NCBI GenBank assembly: GCA_944321495.1 | Contig: CALULP010000014.1 | Span: 36,787 to 100,786, forward strand | Origin: an uncultured Bacteroides sp. | Lineage (GTDB): Bacteria; Bacteroidota; Bacteroidia; Bacteroidales; Bacteroidaceae | DNA: 64,000 nt | Direction: 5' to 3' | Shown: positions 8,790 to 18,854 of the stretch, one piece after another | Position numbering within the stretch: the first letter of the stretch is position 1 | How the letters are laid out: the number at the start of each line of letters is the position of its first letter | The notes under the pieces: generated by a model | Told to the model about the DNA's origin: nothing | Databases searched by the model: none | Seen by the model: only the letters and a program-made list of their open reading frames with translations | Position numbers and translations under genes: made by a program

Positions 8790-8797
8790 TATATTTG
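8790..8797 (+). promoter_or_regulatory. -7 promoter element of the iorAB-paaK operon
   Basis: TATATTTG matches TAnnTTTG and sits 46 bases before the iorA ATG. The -33 element is not clear. Confidence 0.5.
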
Positions 8798-8843
8798 CGC
8801 TTTGTGACATAAAACAAAGATTATCAATCAAAATAAATCTGAT

Positions 8844-10430
8844 ATGGGAAAGCAACTCTTACTGGGCGATGAAGCCATCGCCCAAGCAGCACTGGATGCC
8901 GGACTCTCGGGCGTATATGCCTACCCCGGCACTCCTTCCACCGAAATAACGGAATACATCCAACAAGCCACGGCGGGCAGCGACATCCACAGCCGCTGGT
9001 GCGCCAACGAGAAAACCGCCATGGAGGCAGCTCTCGGAATGTCGTTTGCCGGCAAGCGGGCACTGGTGTGCATGAAACACGTGGGCATGAACGTTGCCGC
9101 CGACTGCTTCATCAATTCGGGCGTAACGGGGGTGAAAGGCGGGCTTATCGTGGTGGCGGCAGACGACCCCAGCATGCACTCCTCGCAAAACGAACAGGAC
9201 AGCCGCTTTTACGGCGACTTTGCCCTCGTCCCCATGTACGAACCCAGCAACCAGCAAGAGGCCTACGACATGGCCTACGCAGGCTTCGCGTTCTCCGAAC
9301 AAACCGGAGAGCCCCTGCTGATGCGCATGGTCACCCGCCTGGCACACTCCCGCTCGGGCGTGGAACGCAAGGAAGCCCAACCGCAAAACGCCATCGCCTT
9401 CAGCGACGACCCCAAGCAGTTCATCCTGCTGCCGGGCATCGCCCGCAAACGCTACAAGGCATTGCTGGAAAAACAAGAAGCACTTATCGAAGCCTCCGAG
9501 AACTCGCCCTACAACCGCTACATCGACGGTTCCGACAAAAAGACGGGCATCGTGGCTTGCGGCATCGCCTACAACTACCTGATGGAAAACTATCCGGACG
9601 GATGCGAGCACCCGGTACTGAAAATCGGGCAATACCCCCTGCCCAGCAAGCTCCTGCGGCAACTGGCAGACGCATGCGATGAAATCCTGGTACTGGAAGA
9701 CGGACAACCGTTTGTGGAAAAACAGCTGAAAGGCTGCCTGGGACTGGGCATCCGGGTAAAAGGACGCATGGACGGCACCCTGCCCGCCTCAGGCGAATTG
9801 AACCCCGACATCGTGGCGCACGCCGTGGGCAAAGAGAACAAGTCCACGTTCGCCATCCCCTCGCTGGTGGAAATGAGGCCGCCCGCCCTGTGCGAAGGCT
9901 GCGGCCACCGCGACATGTACACCACATTGACCCAGGTGCTGAAAGAAGAATATCCCGACCACAAAGTATTCGGCGACATCGGCTGCTATACCCTGGGAGC
10001 CAACGCACCGTTCTACGCCATCAACTCGTGCGTAGACATGGGTGCCTCCATCACCATGGCAAAGGGAGCCGCCGATGCAGGTGTGCGCCCGGCGGTAGCC
10101 GTCATCGGCGATTCCACCTTCACCCACTCCGGCATGACCGGGCTGCTGGATTGCGTCAACGAAAACACCCCGGTCACCATCATCATCTCCGACAACGAGA
10201 CCACTGCCATGACCGGCGGGCAAGACTCGGCAGGCACCGGGCGGCTGGAATCCATCTGCACCGGCATCGGCGTAGCGCCGGAGCACGTCCGCGTAGTGGT
10301 TCCCCTCAAGAAAAACTACGAGGAAATGAAACAGGTCATCCGCGAAGAACTGGATTACCCTGGGGTTTCCGTCATCATCCCGCGCAGGGAATGCATCCAG
10401 ACATTAGCACGTAAAAAAAGAAACAAATAA
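8844..10430 (+). CDS. iorA: Indolepyruvate:ferredoxin oxidoreductase, alpha (TPP) subunit
   Basis: IorA is the thiamine-pyrophosphate subunit that, with IorB, interconverts aryl-pyruvates and aryl-acetyl-CoA plus CO2 using ferredoxin. The 528-residue protein has an N-terminal pyrimidine-binding region (GDEAIAQAALDAGLSGVYAY, then CANEKTAMEAALGMSFAGKR) and a C-terminal TPP region (ALCEGCGHRDMY, then GDIGCYTLGANAPF, then VIGDSTFTHSGMTGL). Archaeal IorA ends in a ferredoxin-like domain with two CxxCxxCxxxC clusters; this one ends at ECIQTLARKKRNK without it, so a separate ferredoxin must carry the electrons. iorB starts 9 bases later and paaK follows. Confidence 0.93.
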   Translation: MGKQLLLGDEAIAQAALDAGLSGVYAYPGTPSTEITEYIQQATAGSDIHSRWCANEKTAMEAALGMSFAGKRALVCMKHVGMNVAADCFINSGVTGVKGGLIVVAADDPSMHSSQNEQDSRFYGDFALVPMYEPSNQQEAYDMAYAGFAFSEQTGEPLLMRMVTRLAHSRSGVERKEAQPQNAIAFSDDPKQFILLPGIARKRYKALLEKQEALIEASENSPYNRYIDGSDKKTGIVACGIAYNYLMENYPDGCEHPVLKIGQYPLPSKLLRQLADACDEILVLEDGQPFVEKQLKGCLGLGIRVKGRMDGTLPASGELNPDIVAHAVGKENKSTFAIPSLVEMRPPALCEGCGHRDMYTTLTQVLKEEYPDHKVFGDIGCYTLGANAPFYAINSCVDMGASITMAKGAADAGVRPAVAVIGDSTFTHSGMTGLLDCVNENTPVTIIISDNETTAMTGGQDSAGTGRLESICTGIGVAPEHVRVVVPLKKNYEEMKQVIREELDYPGVSVIIPRRECIQTLARKKRNK

Positions 10431-10439
10431 CAGACTATC

Positions 10440-11021
10440 ATGAAAAAAGACATTATACTATCCGGTGTGGGAGGACAAGGCATCCTCTCCATCGCCACCG
10501 TCATAGGCAGGGCTGCCCTGAAGAACGGACTGTACATGAAGCAAGCCGAGGTACACGGTATGAGCCAACGGGGAGGCGACGTCCAGTCGAACCTGCGCAT
10601 CAGCGACCAGCCCATCGCATCCGACCTGATTCCAACGGGCAAATGCGACCTTATCATCTCGCTGGAACCCATGGAAGCCTTGCGTTACCTGCCTTACCTG
10701 AGCGCCGACGGATGGCTGGTGACCAACGAAGTGCCGTTTGTCAACATCCCCGTCTACCCTGCGGAAGATGAACTGAAAGCACAAATCAACCGGTTGCCCC
10801 ACAAAATCATGCTGGACGTCAACAAAGTGGCCAAAGAAGCCGGCTCCGTACGGGTGGCGAACATCGTTTTGCTGGGCGCAACCATCCCGTTCCTCGGCAT
10901 AGACTACGCCTCGGTGCAGGACAGCATCCGCGAAATATTCCAACGCAAAGGCGAAGCGGTTGTGGAAATGAACCTCAAAGCCTTGGCGGCAGGCAAAGAA
11001 ATAGCAGAAACATTCATCTAA
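10440..11021 (+). CDS. iorB: Indolepyruvate:ferredoxin oxidoreductase, beta (gamma-domain) subunit
   Basis: The 193-residue partner of IorA. It has the typical KDIILSGVGGQGILSIATVIG start, a Rossmann-like GxGGQG motif binding CoA or helping assembly, then YMKQAEVHGMSQRGGDVQSNLRI, the family signature of POR/IOR gamma domains. Length and motifs match the family. It lies between iorA and paaK with short gaps of 9 and 14 bases, so the three are one transcript. Confidence 0.93.
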   Translation: MKKDIILSGVGGQGILSIATVIGRAALKNGLYMKQAEVHGMSQRGGDVQSNLRISDQPIASDLIPTGKCDLIISLEPMEALRYLPYLSADGWLVTNEVPFVNIPVYPAEDELKAQINRLPHKIMLDVNKVAKEAGSVRVANIVLLGATIPFLGIDYASVQDSIREIFQRKGEAVVEMNLKALAAGKEIAETFI

Positions 11022-11035
11022 ACAAACCAGAAACC

Positions 11036-12343
11036 ATGAACGGCAAATATTGGGAAGAAGACATTGAAACCATGCCCCGGGAAAGGCTGCGCGAACTGCA
11101 ATTGCAGCGCTTGAAGAAAACCATCGCCATTGCAGCCCACTCCCCTTACTACAAAAAAGTTTTCCAAGAACATGGCATAACCCCGGACAGCATACAAACC
11201 GTGGAAGACATCCGCAAAATACCTTTCACCACCAAGGCAGACATGCGCGCCAACTACCCCTTCGGGCTGGTGGCCGGCAACATGCGGGAAGACGGCGTGC
11301 GCATACACTCCTCCAGCGGGACTACCGGCACCCCTACGGTCATCGTCCACTCGCAACACGACCTGGACTCTTGGGCAAACCTGGTGGCACGCTGCCTCTA
11401 TATGGTAGGCGTCCGTAAAACCGATGTATTCCAAAACAGCTCCGGTTACGGCATGTTTACCGGCGGGCTCGGATTCCAGTACGGCGCCGAAAGGCTGGGC
11501 GCCCTCACGGTACCTGCTGCGGCAGGCAACAGCAAACGGCAAATCAAGTTCATCAACGATTTCCATACCACAGCCCTGCACGCCATCCCCAGCTATGCCA
11601 TCCGCCTGGCGGAAGTCATGCAGGAAGAAGGAATAGACCCGACACAGACGTCTTTAAAGACACTGGTCATCGGAGCCGAACCACATACGGATGAACAACG
11701 CAAAAAGATAGAAAGGCTCTTGGGCGTAAAAGCCTACAACAGCTTCGGCATGACGGAAATGAACGGCCCGGGCGTAGCCTTTGAATGCACGGAACAGAAC
11801 GGCATGCACTTCTGGGAAGACTGCTACCTGGTAGAAATCATCGACCCGAACACCGGGGAACCTGTACCTGACGGAGAAATCGGAGAGTTGGTATTGACGA
11901 CCCTCGACCGCGAAATGATGCCGCTCATACGCTACCGCACGCGCGACCTTACCCGCATACTGCCCGGCGAATGCCCCTGCGGACGCACACACTTGCGCAT
12001 AGACCGCATCAAGGGACGCAGCGACGACATGTTTATCATCAAAGGTGTCAACATCTTCCCCATGCAGGTAGAGAAGATACTGATGCAATACCCGCAACTG
12101 GGAAGCAACTACCTGATTACCCTCGACACCATCAACAACCAGGATGAAATGATTGTCGAAGTAGAACTCAACGACCTGTCTACCGACAACTACGTCGAAC
12201 TGGAACAAGTGCGGAAAGAAATCACCCGCCAACTGAAAGACGAGATACTGGTAACCCCCAGGCTCAAGCTGGTGAAGAAAGGTTCCCTGCCCCAAAGCGA
12301 TGGGAAAGCCGTCCGCGTAAAGGATTTAAGGGACAACAAATAG
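11036..12343 (+). CDS. paaK: Phenylacetate-CoA ligase
   Basis: An ANL-superfamily AMP-forming enzyme of 435 residues that joins an aryl-acetate to CoA with ATP. Motifs: the P-loop HSSSGTTGTPTVIVHS (about residues 92-107), SFGMTEMNGPG (about 239-249), LVLTTLDREMMPLIRYRTRDLT, and the C-terminal lysine region KLVKKGSLPQSDGKAVRV. Length is normal for PaaK. Together with iorAB it can carry aryl-acetate to aryl-acetyl-CoA to aryl-pyruvate, or the reverse. Rumen Bacteroides relatives are known to make phenylalanine from phenylacetate by such reductive carboxylation; the direction here is inference. Confidence 0.93.
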   Translation: MNGKYWEEDIETMPRERLRELQLQRLKKTIAIAAHSPYYKKVFQEHGITPDSIQTVEDIRKIPFTTKADMRANYPFGLVAGNMREDGVRIHSSSGTTGTPTVIVHSQHDLDSWANLVARCLYMVGVRKTDVFQNSSGYGMFTGGLGFQYGAERLGALTVPAAAGNSKRQIKFINDFHTTALHAIPSYAIRLAEVMQEEGIDPTQTSLKTLVIGAEPHTDEQRKKIERLLGVKAYNSFGMTEMNGPGVAFECTEQNGMHFWEDCYLVEIIDPNTGEPVPDGEIGELVLTTLDREMMPLIRYRTRDLTRILPGECPCGRTHLRIDRIKGRSDDMFIIKGVNIFPMQVEKILMQYPQLGSNYLITLDTINNQDEMIVEVELNDLSTDNYVELEQVRKEITRQLKDEILVTPRLKLVKKGSLPQSDGKAVRVKDLRDNK

Positions 12344-12383
12344 GCTTACAGGAATCAACAAGAAAAGCCATCGTAATTAAGCT

Positions 12384-12425
12384 AAAAAAGGAACGGAATC
12401 TTATTGATTACCGTTCCTTTTTTAT
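12384..12425 (+). terminator. Terminator of the iorAB-paaK operon
   Basis: A perfect 13-base stem (12384-12396 with 12411-12423) ending in a T run, 40 bases after paaK. Confidence 0.85.
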
Positions 12426-12707
12426 AAGGAAGCCGCACCGATGATGTGATGAAACTCCGACAGACATGATTTGAGAGCTCGTCCTCTTTGTAATCCACCG
12501 ACTCAAAGGTTACCCCGAAGGGCGTGGCCCGCCATTGAGAAGCGAAGCTTGTCTCGGTATTTCATTTTAATTGATGAGTTTCCCGATCCAATCAATGCGG
12601 CTGTTTTTTCTGAAAACAAAGATAGGAAGTTTCTATGAAAGAAACAAGAAAAAACAGCAATTTGTCTGCAATTTTATTCACCCACGCACGAATCCGGCTT
12701 TCTGGAC
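12426..12707. other. Intergenic stretch without recognisable gene
   Basis: About 280 bases between two terminators. It holds no credible reading frame, tRNA or promoter pair that I can recognise. Short frames on either strand have no family-like sequence. It could hold a small RNA or a remnant, but nothing in it supports either. Confidence 0.5.
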
Positions 12708-12746
12708 AAAAAAAATGCCGCCTTCCGGCAGGAAAGCGGCATTTTT
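12708..12746 (-). terminator. Terminator of the thrS-infC-rpmI-rplT run
   Basis: AAAAATGCCGC (12711-12721) pairs with GCGGCATTTTT (12736-12746). On the minus strand it lies 13 bases after the rplT stop and ends in a T run. Confidence 0.85.
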
Positions 12747-12759
12747 ATCTTTAACTTGC

Positions 12760-13104
12760 TTACTTTACTTTTGCTACGATAGCCTTGAAAGCTTCCGGAT
12801 GATTCATGGCCAAATCGGCAAGAACCTTGCGGTTGATTTCAATGCCACCCTTATGCAAAGCACCCATCAGCTTGGAATAAGACAGGCCTTCCAGGCGGGC
12901 AGCAGCATTGATACGCTGAATCCACAATGCGCGGAAGTTTCTTTTCTTATTCTTGCGGTCGCGGTATGCATAAGTCAGACCTTTCTCCCAAGTATTCTTG
13001 GCAACGGTCCATACATTTTTTCTTGCACCGAAGTAACCTCTGGTCAACTTCAGGATTTTCTTTCTTTTTGCTCTCGAAGCAACGTGATTTACTGATCTTG
13101 GCAT
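12760..13104 (-). CDS. rplT: 50S ribosomal protein L20
   Basis: L20 binds 23S rRNA early in large-subunit assembly. The 114-residue, strongly basic protein begins [19 protein letters not shown] and contains [37 protein letters not shown]-type residues (here [20 protein letters not shown]) and [16 protein letters not shown], all typical of L20. It is the last gene of thrS-infC-rpmI-rplT. In several bacteria L20 represses this operon by binding its leader; I see no obvious L20-leader fold here. Confidence 0.98.
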   Translation of the reverse strand: MPRSVNHVASRAKRKKILKLTRGYFGARKNVWTVAKNTWEKGLTYAYRDRKNKKRNFRALWIQRINAAARLEGLSYSKLMGALHKGGIEINRKVLADLAMNHPEAFKAIVAKVK

Positions 13105-13200
13105 AGTTTTACTTGTTTTTGAATGTCAGCGCCCTTACTTCGCGTAACGGACTTAAAGCTAATGCATTCGGTTAATAACTTAATTTTCTTCAGATGCTTT

Positions 13201-13398
13201 TTAACGCATGGCTAAGAGTTCCTTCACTTGGGCTGCATTGGCTCTGTCCACGAGTGTAGAGTAGCACAAGTTTCTTTTCTGCTTCTTAGTCTTCTTAGTC
13301 AGGATGTGACTATGAAAAGCATGCTTTCTTTTGATTTTACCCGTTCCGGTAAGAGTGAATCTTTTTTTGGCACCGGAGTTAGTCTTGATCTTTGGCAT
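13201..13398 (-). CDS. rpmI: 50S ribosomal protein L35
   Basis: A 65-residue, highly basic protein: [40 protein letters not shown] and the end VKELLAMR match L35 in length and order. It lies between infC and rplT, the standard arrangement. Confidence 0.97.
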   Translation of the reverse strand: MPKIKTNSGAKKRFTLTGTGKIKRKHAFHSHILTKKTKKQKRNLCYSTLVDRANAAQVKELLAMR

Positions 13399-13455
13399 TT
13401 TACTTATTATTTAATTATTAAATTATATGGCAACGCACTATACCTACGGCGTTAC

Positions 13456-14049
13456 TCATTTCTCTTGCAATTCATCGCCCGGCTCGGCTTCCGGTTCCTT
13501 GGGGGCGGCATTTTTCTTGGAAGTCACCCCTTTCTTGGGAGAAAGCTGGATGGTCATCCGCTTGCCTTCCAACACCGGCATCTGGTCTACCTTCGCGTAG
13601 TCCTCCAAATCGTTGGCAAAACGCAACAGCAACACCTCGCCCTGTTCCTTAAACAAGATGGAGCGGCCTTTGAAAAACACATACGCCCTCACCTTATCGC
13701 CATCTTCCAGGAAGCCTTTGGCATGTTTCAATTTGAAGTTATAATCATGGTCATCGGTCTGCGGGCCGAAACGTATTTCCTTTACGTTTACTTTCACCTG
13801 CTTGGCTTTCTGTTCCTTCTGGCGCTTTTTCAGTTGATAAAGGAATTTAGAGTAATCAATGATGCGGCAAACAGGAGGCTGTGCATTGGGAGATATTTCC
13901 ACGAGATCTGCGTCATGTTCTTCAGCAAGTCTCAGTGCCTGAGCTATCGGATAAACCTTCGACTCTACTTCATCGCCCACAATACGGACTTCTTTGGCAC
14001 GGATCTGTTCGTTAATCCGATGTTGCCCTTTTAAGTTGTCATTCTTCAT
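13456..14049 (-). CDS. infC: Translation initiation factor IF-3
   Basis: IF-3 binds the 30S subunit, keeps it free of 50S and checks the start codon. The 197-residue protein has the N-domain ([57 protein letters not shown]) and the C-domain ([37 protein letters not shown]). It is longer than E. coli IF-3 because of a C-terminal Lys/Glu/Pro tail ([20 protein letters not shown]), common in Bacteroidetes. [11 protein letters not shown] is used, not the rare AUU start of enterobacterial infC, so the classical AUU autoregulation is not expected. Confidence 0.97.
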   Translation of the reverse strand: MKNDNLKGQHRINEQIRAKEVRIVGDEVESKVYPIAQALRLAEEHDADLVEISPNAQPPVCRIIDYSKFLYQLKKRQKEQKAKQVKVNVKEIRFGPQTDDHDYNFKLKHAKGFLEDGDKVRAYVFFKGRSILFKEQGEVLLLRFANDLEDYAKVDQMPVLEGKRMTIQLSPKKGVTSKKNAAPKEPEAEPGDELQEK

Positions 14050-14172
14050 TCAGTAACTTTACTTCCGGTTTGTTTTTCAATTTTTACTACTAAATTAATC
14101 CTTATATCCATGTATGCAGAAGCAGCTTCCGGTAGCTGTTACCGGAACCTGCCTTTGCAATCGGGCGCAAAA

Positions 14173-16113
14173 TTACCATTTATTTATCATATTCTGAACT
14201 TCTTCGCTCATTTTTTTAGCGAATTCTTCATATTTCACCGAACCCTGGTCGCCATCCCCTTGCTTACGCACGGAAACTTCCTTGTTCTCGGCTTCTTTTT
14301 CCCCTACGACCAGCATGTAAGGAATATGCTTCATCTCGTTGTCACGGATTTTACGTCCTATCTTCTCATTGCGTTCGTCCACAATGGCGCGGATGTCGTA
14401 TTTCTTCAGATACTGTTGTACCTCACGTGCATAGTCGTTGAACTTCTCGCTGATGGGAAGAATGGCCACCTGGTCGGGTGTCAGCCACAAGGGGAACTTG
14501 CCTGCCGTATGCTCAATCAGCACGGCCACAAAACGTTCCATAGAACCGAAAGGCGCACGGTGAATCATCACCGGACGGTGCTTCTGGTTATCGGCGCCTG
14601 TATATTCCAGTTGGAAGCGCTCCGGCAGATTGTAATCCACCTGGATGGTGCCCAACTGCCAACGGCGGCCGATGGCATCCTTTACCATAAAGTCCAGTTT
14701 CGGGCCATAGAAAGCCGCTTCGCCATATTCCACCTTGGCTTTCAAGCCTTTCTCCGCACAAGCTTCTACAATGGCCTGCTCTGCCTTTTCCCAGTTCTCA
14801 TCGCTGCCGATGTACTTTTCGCGGTTCACCTTGTCGCGCAAAGAAATCTGCGCCTCAAAGTTCTCAAATTCCATCGAGCGGAATACGATGGAGATAATAT
14901 CCATCACCCGCAGGAACTCGTCCTTCACCTGGTCCGGACGGCAGAAGATGTGGGCATCGTCTTGCGTGAAGCTGCGCACACGCGTCAATCCGTGCAGCTC
15001 ACCGCTCTGCTCGTAACGGCATACCGTGCCGAATTCCGCAATGCGCAAAGGCAGGTCTTTATACGAGCGGGGAGAGTTCTTGTAAATCATGCAATGGTGC
15101 GGGCAGTTCATCGGCTTCAGGAAATATTCCTCGCCCTCCTCCGGCGTATGGATAGGCTGGAAAGAATCCTTCCCGTACTTGGCATAATGCCCCGAAGTGA
15201 TGTACAGCAACTTGTTGCCGATAGGCGGGCAGATAACTTCCTGGTAATCGTAACGTGCCTGGATGCGGCGCAAGAAATCCTGCAGGCGGAGGCGCAAGGC
15301 AGCCCCCTTGGGCAACCACATCGGCAAGCCTTTGCCCACGGTATCCGAGAACATGAACAGTTCCATCTCCTTGCCTATCTTGCGGTGGTCACGTTTCTTG
15401 GCCTCCTCCAGCAAGGCAAGGTATTCATCCAGCATTTTCTTCTTCGGGAAGGTGATGCCGTAAATGCGGGTCATCATCTTGCGGTCTTCCCGGCCGCGCC
15501 AATAAGCCCCGGCCACCGATGTCAGCTTGATAGCCTTGATGGGTGCCGTATTCAGCAAGTGAGGGCCACGGCACAGGTCGGTAAACGCGCCCTGCGTATA
15601 GGTCGTGATGTGTCCGTCTTCCAATTCAGAAATCAGCTCGCACTTATAGGTCTCGCCCCGCTCGCCGAACATTTTCAAGGCATCGGCCTTCGCGATGTCT
15701 TTCCGCACCACGGCTTCTTTCTTGGCGGCGAGCTCCAACATTTTCTGCTCGATAGCCGGCAGGTCGGCCTCCTTGATGGTTGCCTCTCCCGGGTCCACAT
15801 CATAATAAAATCCGTTTTCAATAGCCGGGCCTATGCCGAACTGGATGCCCGGGTAAAGCTCCTGCAAGGCTTCTGCCAGCAAGTGGGCGCTTGTATGCCA
15901 GAACGTGTGTTTGCCTTCTTCATCGTCCCACTTATAGAGCACGAAGTCGGCATCCTGCAGGATAGGACGTCCCAAATCATAAGTTTCCCCGTTCACGCCA
16001 CAAGACAATACCTCTTGTGCCAGCCGCGAACTGATGCTTTCTGCAATCTGCAGTCCCGTCACTCCTTCGTTGTATTCACGAACGGAGCCGTCTGGAAATG
16101 TTATCTTTATCAT
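14173..16113 (-). CDS. thrS: Threonine-tRNA ligase
   Basis: ThrRS charges tRNA-Thr. The 646-residue protein shows the full domain order: TGS ([20 protein letters not shown]), the second additional/editing domain with [11 protein letters not shown] and the CRGPHL motif, the class II core (motif 2 [31 protein letters not shown], motif 3 near [18 protein letters not shown]) and the C-terminal anticodon-binding domain starting at [16 protein letters not shown]. The zinc ligands include the Cys in LKPMNCPHH. It heads the infC-rpmI-rplT run and has its own -7 box just upstream. No T-box leader is seen, as expected outside Firmicutes. Confidence 0.98.
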   Translation of the reverse strand: MIKITFPDGSVREYNEGVTGLQIAESISSRLAQEVLSCGVNGETYDLGRPILQDADFVLYKWDDEEGKHTFWHTSAHLLAEALQELYPGIQFGIGPAIENGFYYDVDPGEATIKEADLPAIEQKMLELAAKKEAVVRKDIAKADALKMFGERGETYKCELISELEDGHITTYTQGAFTDLCRGPHLLNTAPIKAIKLTSVAGAYWRGREDRKMMTRIYGITFPKKKMLDEYLALLEEAKKRDHRKIGKEMELFMFSDTVGKGLPMWLPKGAALRLRLQDFLRRIQARYDYQEVICPPIGNKLLYITSGHYAKYGKDSFQPIHTPEEGEEYFLKPMNCPHHCMIYKNSPRSYKDLPLRIAEFGTVCRYEQSGELHGLTRVRSFTQDDAHIFCRPDQVKDEFLRVMDIISIVFRSMEFENFEAQISLRDKVNREKYIGSDENWEKAEQAIVEACAEKGLKAKVEYGEAAFYGPKLDFMVKDAIGRRWQLGTIQVDYNLPERFQLEYTGADNQKHRPVMIHRAPFGSMERFVAVLIEHTAGKFPLWLTPDQVAILPISEKFNDYAREVQQYLKKYDIRAIVDERNEKIGRKIRDNEMKHIPYMLVVGEKEAENKEVSVRKQGDGDQGSVKYEEFAKKMSEEVQNMINKW

Positions 16114-16143
16114 AATGTTTTAGATGTTTCGGTTTTCAGCACG

Positions 16144-16151
16144 CAAAAATA
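16144..16151 (-). promoter_or_regulatory. -7 promoter element of thrS
   Basis: TATTTTTG on the minus strand fits TAnnTTTG, 30 bases before the thrS ATG, in the gap after the TPR gene. Confidence 0.5.
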
Positions 16152-16190
16152 CTAAATCTTTTCCGAAAGCCATTGTTTTACCGCAAAATG

Positions 16191-18239
16191 TTATTCGGGC
16201 ATGTCTGTGAATCTTTTAATTACGTTGTATGCCGAAACGATGCCCAGCTCGCCCGCCTTGCTCAGGTCGGAAATGCCCTGCTTGTTGTTCCCTAAGAAGA
16301 TATGGGTCAGCCCCCGGTTAAAATAGGCCTCCGCCAGGTTCGGGTCCAGTTCTATCGCCTTGTCGTAATCCGCCAAAGCCGCGCGGTAGTCCTTCAGCAT
16401 AGACAACACATTGCCCCGGTTATAATAGCCATACACAAAGTCAGGCGCCAGGCGGATTACCTGGTCAAGGTCGCCCTTCACCGTTTCATAGTCGATGGCT
16501 GTCATTTCGGTATCCTGTTGGGAGCCGGCAGTTGTTCCTGTCGGGGTTCCGTCCATGGCCGCTTCTGCCTTGCGGTATTCCAGTTGCTTGTAGCGCACCA
16601 ATGCCCGCATAAAGTACGCCGGGAAGAAGGTGTCGTCCAGCAGGATACTTTGCGTAAAGTCCTCTATCGAGCTGGTAAGGTCTTGCACCAGGTAAAAGTC
16701 CAGCCCGCGCATGAAACGCGCCTTTGCGTCCCGGCTGTCCTTCACGATATCCGCCGTATGGGCATCTGTCAAGGCGAAATGGTAATGCACCTGTTCTTCC
16801 GTCAGCGGTGCCTCCCGGTTGGTGATACGCAAGGGCTTCGGGAAAATCTTTTGCCGGTTCAAGTCATCAATGTACTTGTAATAGTGCACCTGGTGATTCA
16901 CCTCGCTCTCCTTTTCATAATAGGTCAGCGCATACATCGGTTCCAGCTTGATGACCACATTCCGGTCTTGCACACGTCCGCGGTAATCGCTCGTGTACCG
17001 TTGTTCCATCTCCGAGTCGTCCGCAATGACAATCTTCCGGTAGTTCTCCATATTCTTGTCCGACTTCTTACGGGTCTTTCCGTCGCTGCTGTCATCCGTG
17101 TCCTGCCCGCCATTGTCTGCCGTGTTCTGTTGTTGGTCCGGTGAGACTCCGTTCCGCCGGTCTATCTGCATCTGCATGATTTTGAATTCGTCCGCTTCCG
17201 CGCCCTTGAGGTCGCCCATCTTCCGCCGCGCCTCGGCACGCTGGTAATAACCGGTCATAAAGTTCGGGTATTCTTCTATTACCTTGGAGTAGTCGCTGAT
17301 GGCCCCTTGGTAATCGCCCGTCTGTGCGCGCAGCACACCCCGGTTGAAGGTCGCCATCATGTTGTCCGGCTCTATCTGCAACACAAAGTCAAAATCCTCG
17401 ATAGCGCGGTTGTCGTCGCCCACTTGCGCCCGCAAGATACCCCGGTTGTAATGCCCCAGGAAGTTGTTCGGGTCAATGGACAATGCCAGGTCGTAGTCGC
17501 TCATGGCGCCCCTCAGGTTGTTCTGGTGGAAACGAGCCAAAGCCCGGTTGATATAGTTCCCCGCGTTCCTCACGCTTAGGCGGATAGCCTGGTCCAAATC
17601 GCTCTCCGCCTCCTTGTATTTGCCCTGCTGGATGCGGACTACCGCCCTTGCCCCCCAGCCGTCGGCATCATAGCGATCCAGCTCGATGGCCTTGTCAAAA
17701 TCCTGCAACGCCTGCACCGTGTCTTTCTGCAGCAACGACACCTCCCCCCTGATGAGGTAGGCGCGCGTGTACCGGGGCGCAATGGTCAACAGTTTGCCAA
17801 GGTCGTCCTTGGCTGTCTCGTAATCTTTCTTCTGGATGTGGCACAAAGAAAGGTTATGCCACAGCACCACATTCTCCGGGTCGTATTTCAAGGCTGCCCG
17901 ATAGTCCGAAATCGCGTCATCAAACTTATTCAGCCGGATGCGCGCCAATCCCCTGATCTGGTAAGCGCCTACCACAAACGGATTGCGCTCGATGGCCTCG
18001 TTGCAGTCATCTTCTGCCCCCTGATAGTCATCAAGGTTTATCTTTGCCAACGCCCTGAAGAAATAGGGTTCAAACAAATAAGGTTTGGCATTGATTACCT
18101 GGTTGAAGTATTGGATGGAAAGCACATAGTCTTCAAAATACAAGGCGTTGCGGGCAATGGTCATCATCCGCTCCGTGTTGATTTGCGCATACAACGCCAT
18201 GGGCAACATCAACAAAGCAATCAGTAGTTTTTTTATCAT
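16191..18239 (-). CDS. Periplasmic TPR-repeat protein
   Basis: A 682-residue exported protein with signal peptide MIKKLLIALLMLPMALYA. It carries a long array of tetratricopeptide repeats: at least eight in the first 350 residues, with cores such as YFNQVINAKPYLFEPYFFRA, ALKYDPENVVLWHNLSLCHI and AIELDRYDADGWGARAV, and about three more at the end (YDKAIELDPNLAEAYFNRGL). The two blocks are separated by a charged linker (about residues 375-450) with a short DDSSDGKTRKKSDKN stretch. TPRs act as protein-binding scaffolds; the partner is unknown. It lies between def and thrS in a same-strand run. Confidence 0.85.
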   Translation of the reverse strand: MIKKLLIALLMLPMALYAQINTERMMTIARNALYFEDYVLSIQYFNQVINAKPYLFEPYFFRALAKINLDDYQGAEDDCNEAIERNPFVVGAYQIRGLARIRLNKFDDAISDYRAALKYDPENVVLWHNLSLCHIQKKDYETAKDDLGKLLTIAPRYTRAYLIRGEVSLLQKDTVQALQDFDKAIELDRYDADGWGARAVVRIQQGKYKEAESDLDQAIRLSVRNAGNYINRALARFHQNNLRGAMSDYDLALSIDPNNFLGHYNRGILRAQVGDDNRAIEDFDFVLQIEPDNMMATFNRGVLRAQTGDYQGAISDYSKVIEEYPNFMTGYYQRAEARRKMGDLKGAEADEFKIMQMQIDRRNGVSPDQQQNTADNGGQDTDDSSDGKTRKKSDKNMENYRKIVIADDSEMEQRYTSDYRGRVQDRNVVIKLEPMYALTYYEKESEVNHQVHYYKYIDDLNRQKIFPKPLRITNREAPLTEEQVHYHFALTDAHTADIVKDSRDAKARFMRGLDFYLVQDLTSSIEDFTQSILLDDTFFPAYFMRALVRYKQLEYRKAEAAMDGTPTGTTAGSQQDTEMTAIDYETVKGDLDQVIRLAPDFVYGYYNRGNVLSMLKDYRAALADYDKAIELDPNLAEAYFNRGLTHIFLGNNKQGISDLSKAGELGIVSAYNVIKRFTDMPE

Positions 18240-18268
18240 TTTGTGTCCCGTGTGGATGCTTGAAAATC

Positions 18269-18826
18269 TTATTTCCGTACAGACTTCACCTTATAGTCGC
18301 AATGCACCTTTCCTTTCAGCAAAGCGCCCAGTTTGCCCTTGATCATCTGTTTGCGCAAAGCCGACAGGTGGTCAATGAACATCGTGCCTTCCAGGTGGTC
18401 AAACTCATGCTGCATCACGCGTGCCAGATACCCCTCTACAATCTCGTCATGTTCCACCAGCTCCTCGTCCAGGTATTTCACCCGGATTCTATTCCCCCGC
18501 TTCACCGTTTCATGGATGCCCGGCAAGCTGAGGCAGCCTTCTTCCATCGAAACCTCATCTCCGCCTACCTCCAGGATATGCGCGTTGATATAAGCCTTGC
18601 GGAACCCCTTGTACTCGGGCAGGTCGTCCGACAGCACATCCAGGTTAATCACCACCACCCGGATGGGCAAACCCACCTGGGGAGCAGCCAGCCCGACGCC
18701 ATCGGCATGGTCCATCGTCTCAAACATATTGGATATCAACTCCTTCAGGTTAGGATAATCCGGAGTGATGTCTTGGGCCACTTCCCGCAACACCGGTTGC
18801 CCGTAAACATAAATAGGTAAAATCAT
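18269..18826 (-). CDS. def: Peptide deformylase
   Basis: Def removes the formyl group from the N-terminal methionine of new proteins. All three motifs are present in 185 residues: motif 1 [12 protein letters not shown] (about residues 44-55), motif 2 EEGCLSLPG with the metal-binding Cys (about 96-104) and motif 3 QHEFDHLEG with the two His ligands and catalytic Glu (about 138-146). Length is normal. It follows ruvX by 28 bases and precedes the TPR gene on the same strand. Confidence 0.98.
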   Translation of the reverse strand: MILPIYVYGQPVLREVAQDITPDYPNLKELISNMFETMDHADGVGLAAPQVGLPIRVVVINLDVLSDDLPEYKGFRKAYINAHILEVGGDEVSMEEGCLSLPGIHETVKRGNRIRVKYLDEELVEHDEIVEGYLARVMQHEFDHLEGTMFIDHLSALRKQMIKGKLGALLKGKVHCDYKVKSVRK

Positions 18827-18854
18827 ATTTGCGAATCAAATCTATAAAAAAAGT

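Noticed and set aside
12760-14049. L20-leader or AUU-start autoregulation of infC
   Set aside because: infC has an ATG start here and no leader fold typical of L20 control is visible.
14110-16155. 681-codon plus-strand frame opposite thrS
   Set aside because: Antisense to a well-supported thrS with all domains; the sequence looks like a composition shadow.
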